Of a DNA stretch of 18,760 bases, positions 1-7,572 are shown in pieces. Under the pieces are notes generated by a model. The model did not search any database, had not been told where the DNA came from, and saw only the letters and a list, made by a program, of their open reading frames with translations. How positions within the stretch are numbered: the first letter of the stretch is position 1; each line of letters starts with the position of its first letter. The stretch is from NCBI GenBank assembly GCA_041485905.1, contig JBGPKK010000089.1, forward strand, positions 1 to 18,760, in the 5' to 3' direction. Both the position numbers and the translations under genes were made by a program. Source of the DNA: JAHFUI01 sp041485905 (GTDB lineage: Bacteria; Acidobacteriota; Vicinamibacteria; Vicinamibacterales; CAVVIG01).

Positions 1-30
1 GCTGAAGCCGGACGTGACGGTGACGCTCAT
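1..30 (-). CDS. Start of a further gene of the efflux operon (partial)
   Basis: An ATG on the minus strand at 28-30 opens a frame that stays open to the window edge, giving ten codons (MSVTVTSGFS). It begins one base after the TGA of the upstream permease (32-34), the spacing expected for a translationally coupled operon member. Adaptor/MacB-type permease operons usually also encode the ATPase or a second permease, so either is plausible, but ten residues show no family signature. The call rests on position only. Confidence 0.45.
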   Translation of the reverse strand, partial: MSVTVTSGFS

Positions 31-31
31 C

Positions 32-1327
<1,296 letters not shown>

Positions 1328-1330
1328 CGC

Positions 1331-2539
1331 CTAACCTGGCAGGATGACTTTGTCGCCCTCGTTCAGGCCCTCGAGAACCTGAATCTTCGTGCCGTTCCCG
1401 ACGCCAAGCTTCACCGGCATCTTCTTGCGGCCGGTCTTCACGCCGCGCGCGACCACCTCGACAAACGCGTGTTTCTGCGCATCGTAGGTGATCGCCGCTT
1501 CCGGCACGATGAGCGCGTTGGTGTGCTCTTCGAGCACGATCTCGGCGTTCGCCGTCATGTTCGCCTTCAGCTCTTTGCCGGGGTTGTCGATCGACACGCG
1601 GACCTCAAAGTTGGTGACGTTGTCCTTCTCCACGCCCATCGGCGAGATTTGCGTGACGCGGCCGTTGAACGTCTTGTCTTTGAAAGTCTCCACGCGGATG
1701 CGCGCCGACTGCCCCAGACGCACCCGGCCGATATCGGCCTCGTCGACCTTGCCACGGACGAACACCTGATCGATGTCGCCGAGCGTCATGACCAATGTGG
1801 CGTTGGCGCCAAGGTTGAGAATGGAAGACACGGGGCTGCCCATCTCGACGTCGCGCGTGAGCACCGTCCCTCGAATGGGCGCTCGGATCGTCGCGTTCGC
1901 GACGTCTTCGGCGGCGCGATCGGCGGCGGCCTTCGCCTGCGCCACCTGCGCGCGCGCTTCGGTCACCTTGGCCTGGCTGACGGCGAGCTGCGACTGCGCG
2001 GCTCGCTTGCGATTTTCCGCCACGTCAACCGCGCTGTGCGCATCGTCCAGGGTCGACTGGGCAATCAGCTTCTGCTCGAACAGCGCTTGGGCGCGGTCGT
2101 AGGAGCGGCGAGCGAAGTCCGCATCGGGACCTTCGGCCTCCACGACATTCTTTTTGAGCTGTGCCTCGGCACCTTCGAGCGCGGCCCGCGCCGCCAGCAG
2201 GTTCGCCTCAGCCCCGCGGAGCGCCGCGGTCAATTGCTCCTTGTCCAGCTCCACCAGCACGTCGCCTTCGTGGACAACGCTGTCGACGTTGACGTGGAGC
2301 GCTTTGATGATGCCGTTAGCCTTCGACTTGATCTCGACTTTGGAAATCGGCTCGACCTTTCCGGTCGCCACAACCGAGCGCACCATCGTGCCGCGCTCGA
2401 CCGTCGCGAGACGGGCCGGATCGATGTCTGGCGAGGCGCCCTTGAGCGATGTCCACCCGACTGCCGCTGCGAGGACAACCACGACGATCCCAATACCGAT
2501 GTACAGAGCCTTTCGTGATTTTTTTGGACCCGACCTCAT
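1331..2539 (-). CDS. HlyD/MacA-family efflux periplasmic adaptor
   Basis: Periplasmic adaptor (membrane fusion protein), 402 aa, linking an inner-membrane pump to an outer-membrane channel. A short basic N-terminus (RSGPKKSRK) precedes a membrane anchor at about residues 11-29. A split lipoyl-like domain follows (VEIKSKANGIIKAL, later APIRGTVLTRDVEMG). It flanks an Ala/Glu-rich coiled-coil hairpin at about residues 100-205. Then come the beta-barrel (GDIDQVFVRGKVDE) and a membrane-proximal domain ending EGLNEGDKVILPG. I place the start at the ATG at 2537-2539 because a TAAGGG ribosome binding site lies about 5 bp upstream; a TTG two codons earlier (2543-2545) is less likely. The permease follows at 3 bp. 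Annotated MacA proteins are a little shorter (about 370 aa). Confidence 0.92.
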   Translation of the reverse strand: MRSGPKKSRKALYIGIGIVVVVLAAAVGWTSLKGASPDIDPARLATVERGTMVRSVVATGKVEPISKVEIKSKANGIIKALHVNVDSVVHEGDVLVELDKEQLTAALRGAEANLLAARAALEGAEAQLKKNVVEAEGPDADFARRSYDRAQALFEQKLIAQSTLDDAHSAVDVAENRKRAAQSQLAVSQAKVTEARAQVAQAKAAADRAAEDVANATIRAPIRGTVLTRDVEMGSPVSSILNLGANATLVMTLGDIDQVFVRGKVDEADIGRVRLGQSARIRVETFKDKTFNGRVTQISPMGVEKDNVTNFEVRVSIDNPGKELKANMTANAEIVLEEHTNALIVPEAAITYDAQKHAFVEVVARGVKTGRKKMPVKLGVGNGTKIQVLEGLNEGDKVILPG

Positions 2540-2603
2540 ACACAACCCTTACGGAAAGCGGGCGTTGGAAGTTCAGTGCGCATCAGTACTAAGATACGGG
2601 CGC

Positions 2604-2897
2604 ATGTGGATTCTTCGGAGCTCAGAGGCCGACGGTTCCGTGACGTTCAGGCTGCCAAGCGGTGCATCCAGGACGGTCGGCCGGGCGCCTCGCGCCGACT
2701 TCGTCCTCGACGCCGCGCTCGTGTCGAGACTGCACTGCCGGATCACCGCCGCCGACGAACGATTGGATATCGAGGATCTCTCGAGCACCAATGGCACCTT
2801 CGTTAACGATCGGCGTATCGATAAGGGACCGATCAGAGCCGGTGATCGCCTGCGAATCGGCCGGGTCGAGCTGACGGTGGAAAGAGCGAATCCCTAG
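2604..2897 (+). CDS. Single FHA-domain protein
   Basis: A 97-aa protein that is almost entirely one forkhead-associated domain, which binds phosphothreonine peptides. The conserved FHA residues are present: VGR at 25-27, S41 and H44 in the SRLH motif, and SSTNGTFVN at 60-68. The frame is open far upstream, but that part overlaps the adaptor gene antisense and reads as low-complexity Ser/Ala, so the ATG at 2604 is taken as start. No clear Shine-Dalgarno precedes it; a TAAGAT -10-like hexamer at 2590-2595 would place transcription start within a few bases of the ATG. Its phosphorylated partner is unknown. The kinase-like gene 1.2 kb away is an obvious candidate, but that protein looks degenerate. 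Confidence 0.88.
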   Translation: MWILRSSEADGSVTFRLPSGASRTVGRAPRADFVLDAALVSRLHCRITAADERLDIEDLSSTNGTFVNDRRIDKGPIRAGDRLRIGRVELTVERANP

Positions 2898-2929
2898 CCT
2901 CACGCCTAGCAGCTAGCCTCCAGCCTCCA
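2894..2929. repeat. CTAGCCTC-type short word repeat
   Basis: About 36 bp between the convergent FHA and hydrolase genes is built from variants of one word: CTAGCCTC, GCCTAG, CTAGCCTC, CAGCCTC. It covers the stop codons of both genes and encodes the last residues (EAGG) of the hydrolase. No strong hairpin is evident. The style, a short word copied with small changes, matches other intergenic elements in this window. Confidence 0.55.
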
Positions 2930-3563
2930 ACAGAAACGGATTCGTGCGCCGCTCCTGGCCGATGGTCGTCGGCGGACCGTGGCCCGGATACACCTCGGCA
3001 TCATCGCCAAACGCAAAGAGCACCGTGCGTATCGAATCAATCAATGTCGCGTAATCGCCGCCCGGCAGGTCGGTGCGGCCGATCGATCCGGCAAAGAGCG
3101 TGTCGCCGACAAACAGCGTCTTGCCGACCTCCCCGCGCTTCCCCACCTGCAGACACACGCCGCCCGGGCAGTGACCGGGCGTGTGATGGGGCCTCGCCTC
3201 GTACACGCCGAACCGAACGGCCTGGCCGGTCGAATAGAAGACGTCCACCGGCGGAGGCGCCTCCACGCGCAATCCGAACATCGCTCCCTGACCGACCGCG
3301 TTGTCGTACAGAAAGAGATCCTCGCGCTGCAGATAGATGGGCACACCCAGCGCCCGCTTCGCCCGAGCGACGCCGGTGACGTGGTCGACGTGCGCGTGTG
3401 TGAGGAGAATGTGACGAATGCTGAGTGCGCGCTCGGCCGCGAACGCCAGCAGTTGTTCGACTTCATCGCCAGGATCAATCAGCGCCGCCTCGCGCGTCTC
3501 CTCGCAGCCGATCACGAAGCCGTTCTTGAAGAACGGCCCAACCGCTCTGGTCTCGATTATCAT
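2913..3563 (-). CDS. MBL-fold hydrolase, glyoxalase II-like
   Basis: Soluble 216-aa metallo-beta-lactamase-fold hydrolase of the hydroxyacylglutathione hydrolase (YcbL/GloB-like) group, which cleaves thioesters such as S-lactoylglutathione. All metal ligands are visible: THAHVDH (H56, H58, D60, H61), H131 in HTPGHCPGG, D154 in GDTLFAGSIGRTDLPGGD, and H195 in YPGHGPPTTIG. The C-terminus ends soon after ERRTNPF, as in short YcbL-type members that lack the GloB substrate-binding extension. An AAGGA ribosome binding site sits about 5 bp before the ATG. The physiological substrate is not determined by sequence; the persulfide dioxygenase branch of the fold is an alternative, though the GRTDLPGGD loop and short tail favour the YcbL-like group. 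Confidence 0.92.
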   Translation of the reverse strand: MIIETRAVGPFFKNGFVIGCEETREAALIDPGDEVEQLLAFAAERALSIRHILLTHAHVDHVTGVARAKRALGVPIYLQREDLFLYDNAVGQGAMFGLRVEAPPPVDVFYSTGQAVRFGVYEARPHHTPGHCPGGVCLQVGKRGEVGKTLFVGDTLFAGSIGRTDLPGGDYATLIDSIRTVLFAFGDDAEVYPGHGPPTTIGQERRTNPFLLEAGG

Positions 3564-3592
3564 TGTTTCCTTTGCGGTGGGACCCCACCCCC

Positions 3593-3771
3593 ACCGCCTG
3601 TGCCTTCGCGGCTTGACGCCGCTTCGGCATTGATTGTTACGACTTTCCGCTCAGTGAAGGGTTTCGAGGACACCTGTGATTCACCGCCGGTGCCTTCGCG
3701 GCCTGGCGCCGCTCGGCATTGTTCGTAACGACTCTCCGCTCGGTGGAGCGTTTCGAGGGCTCATATGATTC
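3593..3771. repeat. Diverged tandem duplication (~90 bp) before the receiver gene
   Basis: Two adjacent copies, 3593-3682 and 3683-3771, align over their full length with roughly 80% identity by eye. Each runs from ACCGCC(T/G)GTGCCTTCGCGGC through CGGCATTG, CCGCTC and GTTTCGAGG to a terminal TGATTC. In copy 2 that end is the ATGATTC start of the receiver gene; in copy 1 the corresponding triplet is GTG, giving no open frame of use. The stretch is otherwise non-coding and holds the presumed promoter of the receiver gene. Confidence 0.8.
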
Positions 3772-4118
3772 TTGCGATCGTTGACGATCTCATGTTCACG
3801 TCCAAGATCAAAACGACCGCCGGGCAACTGGGCGTGGCGGTCGTTTTCGCGAGATCGATCGATTCCGCGCTGGAACAGATGCGGAACGCGCAGCCGTCGC
3901 TCGTGATCCTCGATCTGAACAGCGCGCGCACCGATCCGATCGGTCTCGTGACCGCGATGAAGTGCGACCCCGCGCTGGCGCCGATTCCGACCGTCGGCTT
4001 CGTCTCGCACGTGCAGACCGACCTCATCGACGCGGCGCGGCAAGCGGGTGTCGGCGAGGTGATGGCGCGGTTGGCGTTCACCGCGCGGCTGGCCGAGATT
4101 CTCAGCGGCCGAGCGTGA
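3765..4118 (+). CDS. Orphan receiver-like protein with altered switch residues
   Basis: A 117-aa stand-alone protein with the alternating pattern of a CheY-like receiver domain. The N-terminal acidic pair is present (D7, D8 in AIVDD). So are the phospho-acceptor aspartate (D50 in VILDLN) and a serine at the switch Thr/Ser position (S81 in FVSHVQ). The invariant lysine of the last strand, normally followed by Pro-Phe, is replaced: the matching segment reads MARLAF, with arginine at 102. There is no output domain and no adjacent histidine kinase. The family normally passes phosphorelay signals or binds partners. Loss of the lysine suggests weak or unconventional switching, but this is inference. 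Confidence 0.78.
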   Translation: MILAIVDDLMFTSKIKTTAGQLGVAVVFARSIDSALEQMRNAQPSLVILDLNSARTDPIGLVTAMKCDPALAPIPTVGFVSHVQTDLIDAARQAGVGEVMARLAFTARLAEILSGRA

Positions 4119-4130
4119 GGCGGGCGCTCT

Positions 4131-5087
4131 CTACGACCGCAACATCAAGACCAGCGCCGTGACGATGAACCCGGCCAAGAGGGCGAGGGCAAACCAGAAG
4201 GCGGCCCCGCGCGGGCGGCGGGACACGACCTGGGCGACGCTGACCGGTTCGGCAACGCCGTCGCGGACGTCGAGAATCGCCGCGACCGATCGCAGCTCGG
4301 CGGCCACCGTCGCCGCGGCCTCGTACCGCTGGTCCAGGCTCTTGGCCAGCATCTTCAAGACAATCGCATCGAGCTCTGCCGGCAGCGTGCGGTTGAGCGC
4401 GCTTGGCGCACGCGCCTGCGCCTGCAGAATCTGCATCGTCAAAGCGCTCGCCGTCGCGCCGGTAAAGGGCGGCATACCCGCCAGCATCTCGAAGAGCACG
4501 ACGCCGAGAGAGAAGATATCTGTGCGGTCGTCGGTTTGTTCGCCAAGTACTTGTTCCGGCGACATGTACGCCACGGCCGGCGGGACCGGGCCCGCGTCAT
4601 CGATCACCGCCTGACTGCGCTGCCCGCCACTGCCCGTCCATGCGCCCAGACCGAAGTCGAGAAACTTCGCGTTCCCTTTCGGCGTGATGACGATGTTGCC
4701 CGGGCTTATGTCGCGGTGCGCGATACCGGAGGCGTGCGCCTCGGCGAGGGCGTCGGCGAGCTGAATCCCGTGATCCAGCGCGTGGCGCGGGTTGAGCGCG
4801 CAGCCGGCGATCACCGTCTTCAGCGTGTCGCCGGGAACGTATTCCGATACCAGGAACAGATGATCCCGGTCGGTGCCGATTTCGTACAACGCCGCGATGT
4901 TGGGGTGCGACAGAGCGGCGCTCGCGCGCGCATCCTGAAGAAACCGGTCATCATCCGCGATACCGGCGGCAACCACTCTGATCGCGACGGTGCGGCCGGC
5001 ACGCGTGTCGCGGGCCCGGTAGAGATCGCCCATCCGGCCGCTGCCAATGCGACCAAGGATCTTGTAGTGTGCCAGCGCCTCGAGCAT
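4131..5087 (-). CDS. PknB-type Ser/Thr kinase-like membrane protein, probable pseudokinase
   Basis: A 318-aa protein with a bacterial Hanks-type kinase domain (about residues 8-275) and one C-terminal membrane helix (about 294-315) with almost nothing after it. The glycine loop (GSGRMG), HRD (H124-D126), N131, DFG (144-146), MSPEQ and FSLGVVLFEML motifs are readable. Three residues that are nearly invariant in active kinases differ. The ATP-anchoring lysine of VAIK is R37 (VAIRV). The helix-C glutamate is D52 (LQDARA). The lysine of HRDLKPxN is S128 (HRDISPGN). Magnesium-binding N131 and D144 remain. I infer a pseudokinase or weak kinase acting at the inner face of the membrane, with no sensor domain outside. 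The gene converges on the receiver gene with a 12-bp gap. Confidence 0.9.
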   Translation of the reverse strand: MLEALAHYKILGRIGSGRMGDLYRARDTRAGRTVAIRVVAAGIADDDRFLQDARASAALSHPNIAALYEIGTDRDHLFLVSEYVPGDTLKTVIAGCALNPRHALDHGIQLADALAEAHASGIAHRDISPGNIVITPKGNAKFLDFGLGAWTGSGGQRSQAVIDDAGPVPPAVAYMSPEQVLGEQTDDRTDIFSLGVVLFEMLAGMPPFTGATASALTMQILQAQARAPSALNRTLPAELDAIVLKMLAKSLDQRYEAAATVAAELRSVAAILDVRDGVAEPVSVAQVVSRRPRGAAFWFALALLAGFIVTALVLMLRS

Positions 5088-5098
5088 GAAGAGTGATG

Positions 5099-5106
5099 AT
5101 TATAGT
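5099..5106. promoter_or_regulatory. Overlapping divergent -10 boxes (kinase / MFS)
   Basis: The sequence ATTATAGT reads TATAAT on the minus strand (5104 to 5099) and TATAGT on the plus strand (5101-5106). Placing transcription start about 7 bp downstream gives about 5092 for the kinase gene (ATG at 5087) and about 5113 for the MFS gene, exactly its GTG. Both mRNAs would be leaderless or nearly so, which fits the absence of a ribosome binding site for either gene. No convincing -35 was seen on either side. Confidence 0.5.
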
Positions 5107-5112
5107 AACCCT

Positions 5113-6420
5113 GTGAACCAGTACTCATCGCTCCTTCGCTCGAACAGGAACTTCCGGCTGCTGTTCATCGGTCAGATGATTTCGCAGCTCGGCGACTGGT
5201 TCAACGCCGTCGCCGTGTACGCGCTGCTGCTCGACCTGACCGGCTCAGCGACCGCGGTGGCCTGGATGTTGATCGTGCAGTTCCTTCCAGTCGCCTTCGT
5301 TGGACCGCTGGCAGGCGTCGTCGTCGATCGCGTCAATCGACGACGGTTGATGATTGCGGCCGATGTGGCTCGCGGCGTGCTGATCCTCGGACTGTTGCTC
5401 GTGAAGCGCGCCGACCAGGTGTGGATCGCGTACGTCGTCATGGCGCTGGCGGTGGCCGCGTCGGCGTTTTTCGAGCCGGCCCGCACGGCGACGATTCCGA
5501 ACATCACGTCAGCGGACGAATTGCTCCCGGCCAACGCAGTATCGAGCGCGATGTGGGCGGCCATGCTCGCCATCGGCGCGTCGATCGGCGGACTGGTCAC
5601 TGCCGCGGCGGGCCGGGATGTGGCGTTTGTCCTCAATGCCGTGTCGTTCTTCGTGTCGGCGCTGTTCATCGGGAGCACCCGATACGACGCCACGCCGTCA
5701 CCGGCGCCGCGGGCGCCAGGAATCGCGGCACTCATCGGGATCACGGACCTCGTCGAGGGCTTTCGCTATGTTCGCCGCCACTCGCATGTCGCTGCCCTGA
5801 TGTTCGTGAAGTTCGGGTGGGGCATCGCCGGGGGTGTGCTGCTGCTGCTCGCGATTTTCGGTCAGCGCATCTTTCCCGTTGGCGGCAGCACCGCGGCGGG
5901 CATCGGTGTGTTGTACGGCGCACGCGGAATCGGCGCGGGCCTGGGTCCGATCACGTTGCGATGGCTCCTGGGACAGACGCCGCGGACGCTGCGTCGCACG
6001 ATCGGTCCCGCCTATTTCATCATCGGCGCGTTCTACATCATGCTGGCGTTCGCACCCACGCTGCCGATTGCCGCGCTCGCCGTCCTCTGCGCGCATTTCG
6101 GCGGGTCCATTCTCTGGGTCTTCAGCACGGTCCTGCTGCAGATGGAGATCCCCGACCGCTTCCGCGGCCGCGTGTTCGCCGCCGAGCTCGCGCTGGTGAC
6201 GGTCAGCTCGTCGGTGTTCAGCTACTGGACGGCCTATCAACTGGATCACAGCGGCTGGTCGCCGAGAACGCTGTCGTTCGCGCTCGGCGCGATGTTCATG
6301 GTGCCGGGAGCGGTGTGGCTGTTGATTCTGTCGCGCTGGCAGGCGCCCGCCGTCGAGGCTCTGCCGCAGTCGGCCGACCTGTCCGGTGAAGAAGAAGTGC
6401 TGGAAGGACGAGTTGGTTGA
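5113..6420 (+). CDS. MFS transporter, enterobactin-exporter-like (MFS_3)
   Basis: Integral membrane protein of 435 aa with about 12 hydrophobic segments, of the major facilitator branch that includes enterobactin exporter EntS and macrolide exporters. It opens with the group's typical LLRSNRNFRLLFIGQ and ISQLGDWFNAVA. The conserved intracellular loop after helix 2 reads GVVVDRVNRRRLMI. A second half-repeat follows RGIGAG and ends in an acidic tail (EEEVLEG). I place the start at the GTG at 5113, which gives the usual short lead before LLRSNRNF. An ATG at 5086 is in frame but would overlap the kinase start and the promoter. The substrate is unknown. Confidence 0.9.
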   Translation: MNQYSSLLRSNRNFRLLFIGQMISQLGDWFNAVAVYALLLDLTGSATAVAWMLIVQFLPVAFVGPLAGVVVDRVNRRRLMIAADVARGVLILGLLLVKRADQVWIAYVVMALAVAASAFFEPARTATIPNITSADELLPANAVSSAMWAAMLAIGASIGGLVTAAAGRDVAFVLNAVSFFVSALFIGSTRYDATPSPAPRAPGIAALIGITDLVEGFRYVRRHSHVAALMFVKFGWGIAGGVLLLLAIFGQRIFPVGGSTAAGIGVLYGARGIGAGLGPITLRWLLGQTPRTLRRTIGPAYFIIGAFYIMLAFAPTLPIAALAVLCAHFGGSILWVFSTVLLQMEIPDRFRGRVFAAELALVTVSSSVFSYWTAYQLDHSGWSPRTLSFALGAMFMVPGAVWLLILSRWQAPAVEALPQSADLSGEEEVLEGRVG

Positions 6421-6422
6421 TG

Positions 6423-6476
6423 AAATGCACAACGCGAAATGCAGAACCTGCATTTTTCATCGTGCATTGTGCATTT
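6423..6476. repeat. AAATGC-type palindromic element, likely bidirectional terminator
   Basis: A nested palindrome fills the 57-bp gap between the convergent MFS and small-protein genes. Outer arms are AAATGCACAACGC (6423-6435) and its near-complement ending GTGCATTT (to 6476). An inner perfect hairpin is AAATGCAG-AAC-CTGCATTT at 6437-6455, followed by further T residues. It belongs to the same family as the element at 12149-12217, built from AATGC words. Its position suggests transcription termination on both strands. Confidence 0.7.
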
Positions 6477-6477
6477 G

Positions 6478-6732
6478 TCAGGCGCTTTGTTTGAGATGCT
6501 CCATCGCGCTCTGCACCAACTGCTTGGCGTCGTCGAGCTGTTCGAGCACGAGCGCGATGTCCATGCGCGGTTTACCCGGGAAGCGCTCGCTGCGGCAGTA
6601 CACGCCGTGTTGTCCCACCAGCGCCAGCGAATCGGTCAGTAGGTCGAGCGCCACGGCGAGCCGGCCGCGCGCGCTGCCCATCATGGTCTCGTGGTGCTCG
6701 AGAGTGTCGTGATGCTTGTCGAATACAGACAT
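6478..6732 (-). CDS. Small helical protein of unknown function, downstream of SDR
   Basis: An 84-aa ORF starting 8 bp after the SDR stop codon and ending at the palindromic element. It is real by codon use (strong G/C at third positions, matching its neighbours) and by its tight fit between the flanking elements. It starts MSVFDKHHDTLEHHE and ends MEHLKQSA, with two predicted amphipathic helical regions, many histidines near the N-terminus and one cysteine. There is no signal peptide or membrane segment. I do not recognise a family. Co-transcription with the SDR is likely; in-frame ATGs at codons 17 and 18 are alternative starts. Confidence 0.68.
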   Translation of the reverse strand: MSVFDKHHDTLEHHETMMGSARGRLAVALDLLTDSLALVGQHGVYCRSERFPGKPRMDIALVLEQLDDAKQLVQSAMEHLKQSA

Positions 6733-6740
6733 GAAGCCGC

Positions 6741-7466
6741 TCAATTCTTCTTCGGCGGCTTGGTCGGCCGGAGCTCGACGCGGCTCGGCAGGCTCCGCGC
6801 CGGATGGTGAAGCAGGTTCACGACCACCTCGGCGACCTCGGCGGACGACACCTTCCAGTCGGCGCCTTTCGACTCGTCGCCGCCCATGAACCCGGTCGCC
6901 ACGGATCCGGGCATCACGTAGCTGACGCGAATGTTGTCGTAGCGGACCTCCTGCATCAGCGCTTCGCTGAAGGCGTTCAGCCCCGATTTTGTCGCGCAGT
7001 ACGCGGCCGCCGTCGGAAACGCGTTCTTGCCTGCCAGGCTGCTGATGTTGATGACAAATCCGCCGCCGCGCCGGCGCATGTGCGGGATGGCCGCGTGGCA
7101 GGTGAAGAAGACGCCGGTGAGATTCGTATCGATGACTTCCGACCATTGCGCCGGCGTCATGTCGGCGACGTCGGCGAAAATGCCGATGCCGGCGTTGTTG
7201 ATCAGGATGTCGAGGCCGCCGAAGCGCGTCACCGTCGCGTCGACAGCGCGTTCTACTTCGTCGTAGCGGCGCACATCGGCCTGCAGCGTTTCGACCGCGC
7301 CCGGACCGGCCTTCTCGATCAGCGGCCGCGCCGTGGACAAATGCGCCGCACTCCTGCCGGTGATGGACACCCGGGCGCCCTCGGCCACGAGGGCACAGGC
7401 GATCGCCAGGCCGATTCCGCGCGAGCCGCCGGTGACGATGGCGACTTTGCCGTTCAGGGATTCCAT
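6741..7466 (-). CDS. SDR-family NAD(P)-dependent oxidoreductase
   Basis: Classical short-chain dehydrogenase/reductase of 241 aa. The cofactor motif TGGSRGIG is at 12-19 and NNAG at 90-93. The catalytic triad is S143, Y156 and K160 (ISSLAG, then YCATK). An arginine right after the second beta-alpha unit (GRS at 37-39) leans towards NADP(H), although the family varies here. The segment VMPGSVATGF is the usual PG motif that follows the active site. The length is standard. SDRs of this type reduce or oxidise alcohol/ketone groups; neither substrate nor pathway is indicated by the neighbours. The gene leads a two-gene unit with the small protein at 6478-6732. Confidence 0.93.
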   Translation of the reverse strand: MESLNGKVAIVTGGSRGIGLAIACALVAEGARVSITGRSAAHLSTARPLIEKAGPGAVETLQADVRRYDEVERAVDATVTRFGGLDILINNAGIGIFADVADMTPAQWSEVIDTNLTGVFFTCHAAIPHMRRRGGGFVINISSLAGKNAFPTAAAYCATKSGLNAFSEALMQEVRYDNIRVSYVMPGSVATGFMGGDESKGADWKVSSAEVAEVVVNLLHHPARSLPSRVELRPTKPPKKN

Positions 7467-7479
7467 CGTGCCATCCTGT

Positions 7480-7545
7480 CAAGTCTCAAGTCTGAGGTTT
7501 TAAGTCTGCCTCGAGCTCAGACGTGAGCCTCGATGCTTCAGACCT
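7480..7545. repeat. AAGTCT-type degenerate palindromic word repeat
   Basis: The gap between the divergent SDR and MDH-like genes contains AAGTCT three times. On the other side of a central CTCGAG (7511-7516) are inverted variants (CTCAGAC, TTCAGACCT). The two halves are roughly inverted but heavily diverged. It looks like the same kind of element as the AATGC and GACCAGATG repeats elsewhere in the window, with a different word. Confidence 0.5.
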
Positions 7546-7557
7546 GGAAGTTCCTCA

Positions 7558-7563
7558 TACAAT
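7558..7563 (+). promoter_or_regulatory. Possible -10 box (TACAAT) of the MDH-like gene
   Basis: TACAAT matches TATAAT at five of six bases and ends 9 bp before the ATG at 7573. Transcription would start about 3 bp before the start codon, giving an almost leaderless mRNA. A weak TTCAGA at 7537-7542 could be a -35, but the 15-bp spacing is short. No Shine-Dalgarno sequence precedes the ATG, which agrees with this arrangement. Confidence 0.35.
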
Positions 7564-7572
7564 AGCCCACCA

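Noticed and set aside
2154..2603. Long N-terminal extension of the FHA protein
   Set aside because: The upstream open frame is antisense to the adaptor gene and low in complexity; the FHA domain is complete from the ATG at 2604.
6478..7482. A 334-codon frame spanning the SDR and the small downstream gene
   Set aside because: Its first two thirds read the SDR gene out of frame (Arg/His-rich). Only the last 84 codons, from the ATG at 6730-6732, look genuine, and they are annotated separately; this is not an SDR fusion.
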